Origin: Anaerolineae bacterium
GTDB lineage: Bacteria > Chloroflexota > Anaerolineae > B4-G1 > SLSP01
Length of the DNA: 7,680 nucleotides
Assembly: GCA_021159805.1 (NCBI GenBank)
Contig: JAGHDT010000357.1
Span: forward strand, 1-7,680
Reading direction: 5' to 3'
Shown here: in pieces, positions 1-5,496 of the stretch
Layout: each line of letters starts with the position of its first letter
Position numbering within the stretch: the first letter of the stretch is position 1
Position numbers and translations under genes: made by a program
Notes under the pieces: generated by a model
Databases searched by the model: none
Seen by the model: the letters and a program-made list of their open reading frames with translations, nothing else
What the model was told of the DNA's origin: nothing

Positions 1-779
1 GCTGACATGACCTCGACCTCGTCCGTCAACGTTTGGCCGATGGCATAGGTGCAGGCGTCCACCGGGCTAAGGCCCTCTCGCATCAGCAAGCCAGCATAGA
101 CCAAGAGGCGGCTGCTTGCGCCCTCGTCCAGGCCAAATCCCTTGAGTTCACGGATCCTGGCTCCCATCTCGGCCAGATGCTTGCTCTCAGCCTCCGGTAA
201 TCCGGTTTCAGTCTTGATGATCTGCGTCTCGATCGGGATCGAGGGGTGCGTGAAAATCAGGCTAGCGAAGCGCTGTTTGGTCGACTGTTTGAGATCCTTC
301 ACGATGCTCTGGTAGCCCGGATTGTAGCTCAGCACCATCATGAAGTCCGGGTGCGCGTGCACAACTTCGCCTGTCTTGTCGATGTACAGCATACGCCGGT
401 AATCCGACAGCGAATGGATGATCACGACTGTGTCTTTGCGGGCCTCGACGATCTCGTCAAGATAGCAGATGCCACCGTGACGCACAGTCAGCGTCAAGGG
501 GCCATCCTGCCAGACCGTCTGATCATCCTTGAAAAGATAACGTCCCACAAGGTCAGCGGCAGTCAGATCCTCATGACATGAAACCATAATCAGCGGCAGA
601 TCCAGAGTATGGGCCATGTGCTCCACGAACCGCGTCTTGCCGCAGCCGGTCGGCCCTTTCAGGATCATCGGGATGTTGGAACGAAACGCTGCGGCGAATA
701 CTGCCTCTTCATTACCTTGCGCGATATAGTTCGGCGCTTCAACGACGCGGAATTGCTCTATAATGCTCTCGCTGCCCAC
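1..779 (-). CDS. CbbQ/NirQ/NorQ-type MoxR AAA+ ATPase (C-terminus off the left edge)
   Basis: I translated this frame by hand; it is open for 259 codons from the GTG at 779 to the window edge. It shows a Walker A motif GPTGCGKT near residue 45, a Walker B region GGICYLDEIVEA, and a sensor-1 stretch VLSYNPGYQ. These are the signature of the CbbQ/NirQ/NorQ branch of MoxR ATPases. Members act in the cytoplasm with a VWA-domain partner (CbbO or NorD type) to activate metalloenzymes such as Rubisco or nitric oxide reductase. The family is about 260-270 residues long, so only a short tail should be missing. The GTG is chosen because an in-frame TGA lies just upstream and GGAAGG sits 7 nt before it; the nearby ATG is in another frame and soon hits a stop. 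The client enzyme cannot be told from this window. The family call is firm; gene-level naming is not. Confidence 0.93.
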   Translation of the reverse strand, partial: MGSESIIEQFRVVEAPNYIAQGNEEAVFAAAFRSNIPMILKGPTGCGKTRFVEHMAHTLDLPLIMVSCHEDLTAADLVGRYLFKDDQTVWQDGPLTLTVRHGGICYLDEIVEARKDTVVIIHSLSDYRRMLYIDKTGEVVHAHPDFMMVLSYNPGYQSIVKDLKQSTKQRFASLIFTHPSIPIETQIIKTETGLPEAESKHLAEMGARIRELKGFGLDEGASSRLLVYAGLLMREGLSPVDACTYAIGQTLTDEVEVMS

Positions 780-837
780 ACATCGTCCTTCCTGGATCTC
801 CCTTGGTCAAGGTCGTCTAACGGGAACCCACGCAAGC

Positions 838-865
838 ATTCTAGTCTCCAGTCGCCGGATGTCAA
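838..865 (-). promoter_or_regulatory. Sigma-70-type promoter of the CbbQ/NorQ-like gene
   Basis: Read on the minus strand, a perfect TTGACA (860-865) is followed after 16 nt by TAGAAT (838-843), five of six matches to the -10 consensus. Transcription would start near 831 and give a leader of about 52 nt before the GTG at 779. This is one of the two best promoter matches in the window. Confidence 0.7.
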
Positions 866-876
866 CATTGATAGGC

Positions 877-905
877 TGGACCTTTGGAGCGTGCGCTTGT
901 ACAAT
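877..905 (+). promoter_or_regulatory. Weak candidate promoter of the secreted-protein gene
   Basis: TACAAT (900-905) lies 17 nt after TGGACC (877-882), a poor -35 box with four of six matches. A start near 912 would give a leader of about 55 nt to the ATG at 968. Its -35 box is only 11 bp from the -35 box of the divergent promoter at 838-865, so one bound regulator could affect both; that is inference. Confidence 0.25.
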
Positions 906-967
906 TACGACGTCTGGACAGTCTCATCCAGAGTCCAGTGACAGTATTCTCGAAAGCGAGGCGCCCT

Positions 968-1468
968 ATGACCAACGGAACAACCGGCAGATCACTTCTC
1001 CTGACGATGGCGTTTTCAGCCCTTCTGGTGTGCACGCTGCTGACAGTCTCAAGCCGACCGGCGCGCGCAGACTCCGGAGTTCTTCCACCACGGCCGACGG
1101 TTGAGGTGGCGAGCAGCTCACCAGTGGGCGGATTCATCCGCCTTCAGGTCGCTTTTCCCAACTCCTGGCCGTGGACAGCACATCCGTGGCAGGCAACTCA
1201 CACGCAGGTCCAATGGCAGACAGGCGAGGGTCGCTGGGTCAACGTCACCGGGTGGTACGGAGCCCTCGACGATGTGGATGTCGACACCGACGGATCGGTC
1301 ACCGGGGAAAAAACCTGGTGGGTAGCCCCCCGTGATTTCGGCACAGGACCCTTCCGATGGCTGGTCACCGCCGGAAACAGCGGGACCGCACTGGCAGCGA
1401 GCGAACCCTTCACACTGCCGGCGCGCAGCGCCAACACCGTGAGCATGGACGTCAGCCTTCCAGAGTAA
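968..1468 (+). CDS. Small secreted protein of unknown function
   Basis: This encodes 166 residues. The N-terminus is a clear Sec signal peptide: a short polar start with an Arg, a hydrophobic core at about residues 9-27, and an SRPARA-D cleavage site after Ala34. The mature part of about 132 residues has no cysteine or further membrane segment. It is rich in Trp, Gly, Thr and Val, with alternating polar and hydrophobic stretches (for example KTWWVAPRDFGTGPFRWLV at about 115-133), which suggests an all-beta, Ig-like or jelly-roll fold. I do not recognise a family. The ATG at 968 is preferred over the in-frame ATG at 884 because the signal peptide starts there and GAGG (958-961) is spaced 6 nt ahead. 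The flavoprotein gene follows after 62 bp on the same strand, so the two may form an operon. An exported role is likely; its ligand or partner is unknown. Confidence 0.8.
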   Translation: MTNGTTGRSLLLTMAFSALLVCTLLTVSSRPARADSGVLPPRPTVEVASSSPVGGFIRLQVAFPNSWPWTAHPWQATHTQVQWQTGEGRWVNVTGWYGALDDVDVDTDGSVTGEKTWWVAPRDFGTGPFRWLVTAGNSGTALAASEPFTLPARSANTVSMDVSLPE

Positions 1469-1530
1469 ACGCCAGAGAGCTGGCAGATGGCACCCGCGGA
1501 TGAAAATCCCCTAGAGGATCGGAGGGACAG

Positions 1531-2928
1531 ATGAACATCATAGTCCTCAATGGCAGCCCCAAAGGGGAGATGAGCGTCACAATGCAGTATGTACGCTATC
1601 TGGAGAGTGCGTTTCCCCAGCACGCTTTCACACAGCTGCACATTGCACAGCGAGGCCGGGCACTTGAGCGCGACCACGAGGCCTTCTCCGCGGTCATAGA
1701 GCAGATCCGACAAGCCGATGTTGTGCTGTGGGCCTTCCCGCTCTACTACATGCTGGTCCACGGCAACTACAAGCGCTTCATTGAGATGATCTGGGAACGC
1801 GACGTGACCTCGGCCTTCAAGCACAAGTATACAGCGTCGCTCTCCACATCGATCCACTACTACGACCACACCGCTCACACCTACATCCAGGCTATCTCAG
1901 ACGATCTCGGTATGCACTACACAGGTGCCTACTCTGCTGAGATGCGCGACCTGTTCGAAGAGGACAAGCGTGACGCCCTGGTGGCCTTCGCGACGCGCCT
2001 GCTTGATGCAACTGAGCGCCACACACAGACCGCACCGCGTTTCGCGTCACTCCATCCGCGCAGCTTCGACTATATCCCCGCCGAGACGATATCCCCGGTA
2101 GCGACGCGGGGCAAGAAGGTTATCATCCTGACCGATGCAGAGCCCCACCAGGCGAATCTCAACCACATGGTCGCTCGCCTCCAGCGGGCCTTCGGCGATG
2201 GCGCCGAGACCATCAACCTGCACAACGTGGATATCAAAGGTGGCTGCCTGGGATGCCTCCACTGCGGTTACGACAACGAGTGCGCCTATGAAGGCAAAGA
2301 CGAGTTCATCGATATGCACAGACAGCGTCTGCAGACGGCCGATATCCTGATCTTTGCCGGCGCCATCCGGGACCGCTACTTGTCGGCCACCTGGAAGACG
2401 TTCTTCGACCGCTCGTTCTTCAAAACGCACACGCCCGGCTTCGTGGGCAAACAGATCGGATGGATCGTCTCAGGTCCCTTGAGCCAGATCCAGAACCTGT
2501 ACGAGATTCTGGAAGCTTGGACGCAACTCGAACGCGCCAACCTGCTCGGAATCGTGACAGATGAGTTCGGGGATGCCACCGCGATCGACGGCCTGCTTGA
2601 CGATCTGGCGGCACGTAGTGTGCGCTATGCCCTTGAGGGCACCGTCGCCCCCCAGACCTTCCTCGCAATCGGCGGGACCAAGATATTCCGTGACAGTGTC
2701 TGGGGATCTCTGCGCACCGTCTTCCGCGCGGATCATCTCGCCTACAAGCGTATGGGGACGTATGACTTTCCACAACGCGATCTGAGAACTCGAGCACTCA
2801 ACGCGCTGACCGGCGTGCTCCTGCAAATCCCAGCAATCCGCAACGTCTTCGTGAGCAGGATCAAGGAAGGCATGGTGCAGCCGTACAGGAAGCTGTTGGA
2901 CAAGCTTCAGACGCAAGCCGCCGAATAG
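1531..2928 (+). CDS. Two-domain flavodoxin-fold NAD(P)H-dependent oxidoreductase with an Isf-like cysteine motif
   Basis: The 465-residue product reads as two NADPH-dependent FMN-reductase/flavodoxin-like halves. The first (about 1-165) has the FMN phosphate loop LNGSPKG (6-12) and the PLYYMLVHGNYKRFIE segment (70-85) typical of NAD(P)H-dependent FMN reductases. The second (about 193-390) starts with strand KKVIILTDAE, where the GSP loop is replaced, then has Cys239, Cys242, Cys245 and Cys251 (C-x2-C-x2-C-x5-C). That spacing fits the compact 4Fe-4S motif of archaeal iron-sulfur flavoproteins (Isf). A basic, partly helical tail of about 65 residues follows. Typical family members are single domains of about 180-250 residues, so this is a duplication or fusion. 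The start is well set by GGAGGG (1521-1526), 4 nt before the ATG. No signal peptide is seen, so it should be cytoplasmic. The electron donor and substrate cannot be read from sequence, and cluster binding is inferred from spacing only. Confidence 0.9.
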   Translation: MNIIVLNGSPKGEMSVTMQYVRYLESAFPQHAFTQLHIAQRGRALERDHEAFSAVIEQIRQADVVLWAFPLYYMLVHGNYKRFIEMIWERDVTSAFKHKYTASLSTSIHYYDHTAHTYIQAISDDLGMHYTGAYSAEMRDLFEEDKRDALVAFATRLLDATERHTQTAPRFASLHPRSFDYIPAETISPVATRGKKVIILTDAEPHQANLNHMVARLQRAFGDGAETINLHNVDIKGGCLGCLHCGYDNECAYEGKDEFIDMHRQRLQTADILIFAGAIRDRYLSATWKTFFDRSFFKTHTPGFVGKQIGWIVSGPLSQIQNLYEILEAWTQLERANLLGIVTDEFGDATAIDGLLDDLAARSVRYALEGTVAPQTFLAIGGTKIFRDSVWGSLRTVFRADHLAYKRMGTYDFPQRDLRTRALNALTGVLLQIPAIRNVFVSRIKEGMVQPYRKLLDKLQTQAAE

Positions 2929-2988
2929 CAGACCTACCAGGACACGCGAGCACTGAGAGTCCGCGCTGCTCGGCCCCGGGCGAACTCG

Positions 2989-3387
2989 AGAGATGCGCGC
3001 GGGCAGTCCCTGCGGCGTCACCCGCTCAGCGCCGGGCACGTGGGCGTGTAGGATGTCGCGCATCGCTCGCACCTGGCGGCTCCCCTCACCAACCGTGATT
3101 GCCGTGGCAAACTGATTATGCAGGAGTGGGCGAATGCAATCTTCGGCCTCACCCACCACGCAGTCCAGTGCCAAGATCATCCCAGATTGAGGAGAAGCCA
3201 GTGTGGCACCTTGGCTAGCTCGATGCTCAGACGGGGCTCGGCAGCGCTTCGGGCGGTCCGTCAGCTCAATTGGCATCCCTCCAACTATCTGCTGTTCGAG
3301 GACACTGACCATCGGGCTGTGCCAGACACAGACCGGGCTGGCCGTGGCAAAGCCTCCGAAGCAGGCCTGCCGCCCAACCAGCGCCAT
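2989..3387 (-). pseudogene. Possible unrecognised minus-strand gene or decayed gene remnant
   Basis: One minus-strand frame stays open well past this interval and its middle looks like real protein, especially 3180-2989, which begins MILALDCVVGEAEDC and continues with IRPLLHNQFATAITVGEGSR. Possible starts in the frame are ATG 3387, ATG 3276 (GGAGGG directly abuts it, too close for normal use) and ATG 3180. In a second minus-strand frame just upstream, a short protein-like run ending PHWLLLNLG stops at a TGA that overlaps the ATG at 3180. That could mean a frameshifted gene or two coupled fragments. Left of 2929 the same frame merely runs antisense through the flavoprotein gene, so the natural end is unclear. 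I do not recognise a family, and chance openness in GC-rich DNA is a serious alternative. Confidence 0.22.
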
Positions 3388-3417
3388 ACGACTTGCACCG
3401 CATCTCGAGAGGATGCC

Positions 3418-3444
3418 AGAATAGCAGGTTCCCAGACTAGTCAA
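3418..3444 (-). promoter_or_regulatory. Candidate extended -10 promoter on the minus strand
   Basis: On the minus strand TTGACT (3439-3444) is followed after 15 nt by TATTCT (3418-3423), which is preceded by TGC, an extended -10 element. The spacer is short and the -10 box matches only four of six positions. It would direct transcription into the uncertain minus-strand frame at 2989-3387, downstream of the aldo/keto reductase gene. Confidence 0.25.
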
Positions 3445-3508
3445 CAGCCCGGGTCTTGGCCGAGGCCCGAGCCGCACTACACCGCCTTTCGATTCCCCGC
3501 CGCCTCGG

Positions 3509-4480
3509 TCAATCGCTGTCTCGCTGCAGGAATGCCACCTGCTCGCCGGTCAGAGTGACCGCTGCCGCATCCATCGTATCCCGCAGGTGCGCCTGCGTCT
3601 TGCAGCCCACGATCGGCACAGTGGCGAAGGGTTGGGAGAGCAGATAGCCGAGGACTATCTGGCTGATCGTCAGACCGGTTTCGGTCACCAGACTCTGTAT
3701 CCGTTCAAACCGTCTCAGATTCTTATCCAGTGGATAGGTCCGGCGGAGGCCCAGCTTCACCATATCTTGCCCACCAGATGCCAGCTTCTGGAAGAGCCCC
3801 CCAGCCTGCGACGAGAAAGGCACCACCGCCATCCCCGTCTCGGCGTGCAGGCGGTAAAGCACCTCATCCATCACCACAACACCCTGCCCGGCCACAGCAG
3901 AGGGATCGACGACCGCCAGGTTCCAGAGCATCTGATCGGCCACAAACCCCAGGAACCCGTGTGTAGCAGCATAGACCTGCGCGGCCGCAATGCGATCCGC
4001 GCGCCAGTTCGAGCACGCGACGTAACGCACTTTGCCGGCCTTCACCTGATCGTGCAGCGTCTCCATAATCTCCTCAACAGGTCGCGTGAGATCATCACGG
4101 TGCAGATAGTAGAGATCAATTGCATCCACCTGAAGGTGTGAGAGACTGGCTTCGACATCGGCCCCGATCTCCGCAGGAGAGAGCCGCGGAACGTCCATCG
4201 TCGCCAGATCAGGGTGCGCGCCCTTGGTCGCGACGACAACATCCGCTCGATGGCCCCGTTGTCGCAACCACCGTCCGATCGTCTTCTCGCTGACGTTGCG
4301 CTCACCGGGAATCCAGTTGGCATAGACCGCGGCAGTGTCGAGGAAATTACCGCCCCGCTCGACAAACGCATCCAGCAGCCGGAAAGCGTCCGCCTCTGGC
4401 ACAACTGAGCCCAGCTCCGACGTCCCCAGGCAGATGGGGGAGACGGACAAACTCGTATTCGGCAAGGTTCTGTAATCCAT
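3509..4480 (-). CDS. Aldo/keto reductase
   Basis: The 323-residue product is a full-length aldo/keto reductase, a cytoplasmic (beta/alpha)8 enzyme that uses NAD(P)H to reduce carbonyls or oxidise alcohols. The catalytic tetrad is complete: Asp48 and Tyr53 in GNFLDTAAVYANW, Lys86 in VVATKGA, and His127 in DLYYLHRDD. The C-terminal cofactor segments are also present (PFSSQAGGLFQKL and VPIVGCKTQAHLRDT). The segments VRYVACSNW and VADQMLWNL are typical of bacterial members usually annotated as general stress or predicted oxidoreductases. The start is secure: the minus strand has GGAGGTGA (4484-4491), close to the ideal ribosome binding site, just ahead of the ATG. The NUDIX gene lies 139 bp upstream on the same strand with no terminator between, so co-transcription is possible. 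The physiological substrate cannot be inferred. Confidence 0.95.
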   Translation of the reverse strand: MDYRTLPNTSLSVSPICLGTSELGSVVPEADAFRLLDAFVERGGNFLDTAAVYANWIPGERNVSEKTIGRWLRQRGHRADVVVATKGAHPDLATMDVPRLSPAEIGADVEASLSHLQVDAIDLYYLHRDDLTRPVEEIMETLHDQVKAGKVRYVACSNWRADRIAAAQVYAATHGFLGFVADQMLWNLAVVDPSAVAGQGVVVMDEVLYRLHAETGMAVVPFSSQAGGLFQKLASGGQDMVKLGLRRTYPLDKNLRRFERIQSLVTETGLTISQIVLGYLLSQPFATVPIVGCKTQAHLRDTMDAAAVTLTGEQVAFLQRDSD

Positions 4481-4498
4481 AGGTCACCTCCAGCGCGT

Positions 4499-4519
4499 CA
4501 CAATTCACCATTCACGACT
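4499..4519 (+). repeat. Degenerate heptanucleotide tandem repeat
   Basis: Three adjacent 7-nt units read CACAATT, CACCATT and CACGACT, fitting CACNAYT or close to it, followed by CACTCACTC. The repeat sits between the NUDIX and aldo/keto reductase genes, just upstream of the reductase ribosome binding site. Similar short heptad repeats are known from intergenic DNA of filamentous cyanobacteria (STRR), and I recall comparable ones in some Chloroflexota. No function is assigned. Confidence 0.5.
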
Positions 4520-4582
4520 CACTCACTCTCTGACCGCACATCAGCCACGCGCTTGAGCCTCGGATGGTCACTCGTGAGCTCA

Positions 4583-4605
4583 GATTCGCTCATTCTCGAT
4601 TCGCT
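4583..4605 (+). repeat. Short direct repeat GATTCGCT, 15-bp period
   Basis: GATTCGCT occurs at 4583-4590 and again at 4598-4605, in a CT-rich run just downstream of the NUDIX stop codon (minus strand). Two 8-bp copies could be chance or part of low-complexity spacer DNA. No terminator structure is associated with it. Confidence 0.3.
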
Positions 4606-4619
4606 TGCTCGCTTCCCCC

Positions 4620-5129
4620 CTACCCCGGCGCGCGGGGTGGCTGGCCGTAGACCTTGCCGGCCAGGACCTTGGCCGCGTACACCGCAACCTGCACGTGGAA
4701 TGGCTCCACGAGCCCGGGCAGGTCCTCCAATGTAAAGAAACCCGCCTCAGTCACCTCAGGACTAGGTCGAAAGGTTCCGTCGGTCAGAGTGCAGAGAAAG
4801 ATGAGGTCGAGGCGTCGCAGAGCCTTATCCCCGCCAATCACCAGAGGGTGAAGGGCGCTAACGCGGTAACCCGACTCCTCAAAAACCTCGCGTTCGATCG
4901 CGTCGGTGGCGTCCTCGCCGGCCTTCAGCCAGCCGCCAGGAAAGCCCCAAGGGTACTCATCACGATATGTGTGGCGGAACAGAAGCACACGATCGTCCTC
5001 ATCCAAGATCACGGCGATTGCACCCGCCAGGTACTTGGGCAGCAACAGACGCTGAAGCCACCCCTGAAGCCATCCCGGCAGTCTCCGCCATATCGACAAC
5101 AGCCCCACCTTCGCCCACGTCCGCCCCAT
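4620..5129 (-). CDS. NUDIX hydrolase
   Basis: From ATG 5129 the product is 169 residues. It carries an intact NUDIX box at residues 66-88: G-x5-E-x7-REVFEESGY, with Glu84 and Glu85 of the EE pair as likely metal ligands. Upstream is a typical NUDIX beta strand run (LAGAIAVILDEDDRVLLFRH) and the PWGFPGGWL approach to the box. Such enzymes cleave a nucleoside diphosphate linked to another group, using Mg2+ or Mn2+; the substrate is not predictable here. A basic, Trp- and Leu-rich N-terminal segment (WRRLPGWLQGWLQRLLLPKY) may pack as an amphipathic helix. The frame can be extended to a GTG at 5180 (186 residues) or an ATG at 5147, but neither has a ribosome binding site, and the GTG lies within an inverted repeat. 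ATG 5129 has GGAGG 8 nt upstream. The aldo/keto reductase gene follows after 139 bp. Confidence 0.92.
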   Translation of the reverse strand: MGRTWAKVGLLSIWRRLPGWLQGWLQRLLLPKYLAGAIAVILDEDDRVLLFRHTYRDEYPWGFPGGWLKAGEDATDAIEREVFEESGYRVSALHPLVIGGDKALRRLDLIFLCTLTDGTFRPSPEVTEAGFFTLEDLPGLVEPFHVQVAVYAAKVLAGKVYGQPPRAPG

Positions 5130-5137
5130 CAGCGCCG

Positions 5138-5142
5138 CCTCC
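5138..5142 (-). promoter_or_regulatory. Ribosome binding site that sets the NUDIX start
   Basis: On the minus strand GGAGG lies 8 nt before the ATG at 5129. The other in-frame starts (ATG 5147, GTG 5180) have no purine-rich site at a usable distance, so this motif decides the start. Confidence 0.6.
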
Positions 5143-5156
5143 CACATCGTATCGTA

Positions 5157-5194
5157 GATCGAACTGTTAGTTCGATCCACCGGCGAAGCCGGTG
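5157..5194. repeat. Two abutting perfect inverted repeats in the NUDIX leader
   Basis: The first repeat has arms GATCGAACT (5157-5165) and AGTTCGATC (5169-5177), a 9-bp perfect match around a 3-nt centre. With no gap, the second has arms CACCGGC (5178-5184) and GCCGGTG (5188-5194), 7 bp around GAA. They lie 28-65 nt upstream of the NUDIX ATG. They could form tandem RNA hairpins in that leader, serve as operators for dimeric regulators, or be a small repeated element. No T-tract follows on either strand, so simple termination is unlikely. Confidence 0.75.
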
Positions 5195-5231
5195 AGTGAG
5201 CCCAAGCGCTATCTGTACGTATCGTTCAGTT

Positions 5232-5253
5232 CGCATATGCGTCTAGTATACGC
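5232..5253. promoter_or_regulatory. Overlapping palindromes with a possible minus-strand -10 box
   Basis: CGCATATGCG (5232-5241) is a perfect 10-bp palindrome. It overlaps a 15-bp near-palindrome at 5239-5253 whose arms are GCGTCTA and TATACGC (six of seven positions match). On the minus strand the second contains TATACT (5245-5250), a plausible -10 box for the NUDIX gene, but no good -35 box is spaced for it. An operator over a promoter would look like this; the call is tentative. Confidence 0.35.
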
Positions 5254-5291
5254 CACTCGCGGCTGAGTGCACGACTGGCCAAATCCGGATG

Positions 5292-5409
5292 ACCTGGAAG
5301 CGATCCGCTTTGGAGGCACTCGCCAGGTGTGAAGCTGTGCAGCCAGGCCACTGGGCAATGTGGTGGCGAATCTCCTCCTTTGCCCCGCAGGGCGAAAAAG
5401 AAGCAAAGG
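5292..5409 (+). other. Candidate structured RNA or leader segment upstream of the BMP gene
   Basis: Several plus-strand stems follow one another. ACCTGG (5292-5297) pairs with CCAGGT (5323-5328) and encloses AAGCG (5298-5302) with CGCTT (5306-5310). GCCAC (5347-5351) pairs with GTGGC (5363-5367). CCTTTGC (5377-5383) pairs with GCAAAGG (5403-5409) and overlaps an alternative hairpin GCCC/GGGC (5382-5393). I compared it by eye with purine, cobalamin, TPP, glycine, SAM and cyclic-di-GMP riboswitch cores and found no match. The best promoter box lies downstream (5449-5454), so a separate upstream promoter would be needed for it to be transcribed as a leader. GC-rich DNA makes chance stems common. 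Confidence 0.25.
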
Positions 5410-5448
5410 GACCCTGAGATGGCGGGAGGCAATACAGCAAGGATACAG

Positions 5449-5454
5449 TATAAT
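5449..5454 (+). promoter_or_regulatory. -10 box of a likely promoter for the BMP lipoprotein gene
   Basis: A perfect TATAAT lies 42 nt before the ATG at 5497, giving a leader of about 36 nt. The expected -35 position (5426-5431, GAGGCA) matches only three of six, so an activator or an alternative sigma context may be involved. Confidence 0.45.
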
Positions 5455-5496
5455 AATGACGAATCGAGTCTGTCCCCGTATAGGAGGAGGAACTAT

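Larger units (their letters stand above)
2929..3508. other. 580-bp spacer without a trusted gene
   Basis: This stretch lies between the stop of the plus-strand flavoprotein gene and the stop of the minus-strand aldo/keto reductase gene. The plus-strand open frames here have no plausible start signal or recognisable protein sequence. One minus-strand frame is protein-like and is listed separately. No good terminator with a T-tract is visible for either converging gene. Weak stems occur at 2947-2972 (CGAGCA/TGCTCG) and near 3451-3470. Confidence 0.6.

Noticed and set aside
754..779. TATAAT on the plus strand near 759
   Set aside because: It lies inside the start of the minus-strand ATPase gene, has no -35 partner and serves no plus-strand gene nearby.
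246..941. Plus-strand open frames across the left end
   Set aside because: They run antisense through the CbbQ/NorQ-like gene, whose minus-strand frame carries intact AAA+ motifs.
1198..1878. 226-codon minus-strand open frame
   Set aside because: It is antisense to two plus-strand genes with a signal peptide, ribosome binding sites and family motifs; its own translation shows no recognisable pattern.
2947..2972. CGAGCA/TGCTCG stem after the flavoprotein gene as a terminator
   Set aside because: It has only 6 bp around a 14-nt loop and no following T-tract.
3451..3470. Hairpin near the end of the aldo/keto reductase gene as a terminator
   Set aside because: The stem relies on several G-T pairs on the plus strand, is weaker on the minus strand where the gene lies, and has no T-tract.
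3118..3558. 146-codon plus-strand open frame
   Set aside because: It overlaps the end of the aldo/keto reductase gene, has no ribosome binding site, and its composition is skewed to Arg, Pro and Ser as in shadow frames of GC-rich DNA.
3587..4141. 184-codon plus-strand open frame
   Set aside because: It is antisense to the aldo/keto reductase, whose full catalytic tetrad proves the other strand is coding.
4605..5195. 196-codon plus-strand open frame
   Set aside because: It is antisense to the NUDIX gene with its intact NUDIX box.
5340..5440. Known riboswitch (cobalamin, cyclic-di-GMP, TPP) before the BMP gene
   Set aside because: Fragments such as GCCACTGGG, GCAAAGG and CCTGAGATG recall conserved pieces of these classes, but the other required blocks and their order are missing.
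5329..5496. 56-residue N-terminal extension of the BMP protein
   Set aside because: The extension has no ribosome binding site and would bury the lipoprotein signal; AGGAGGAGG at 5482-5490 marks the internal ATG.
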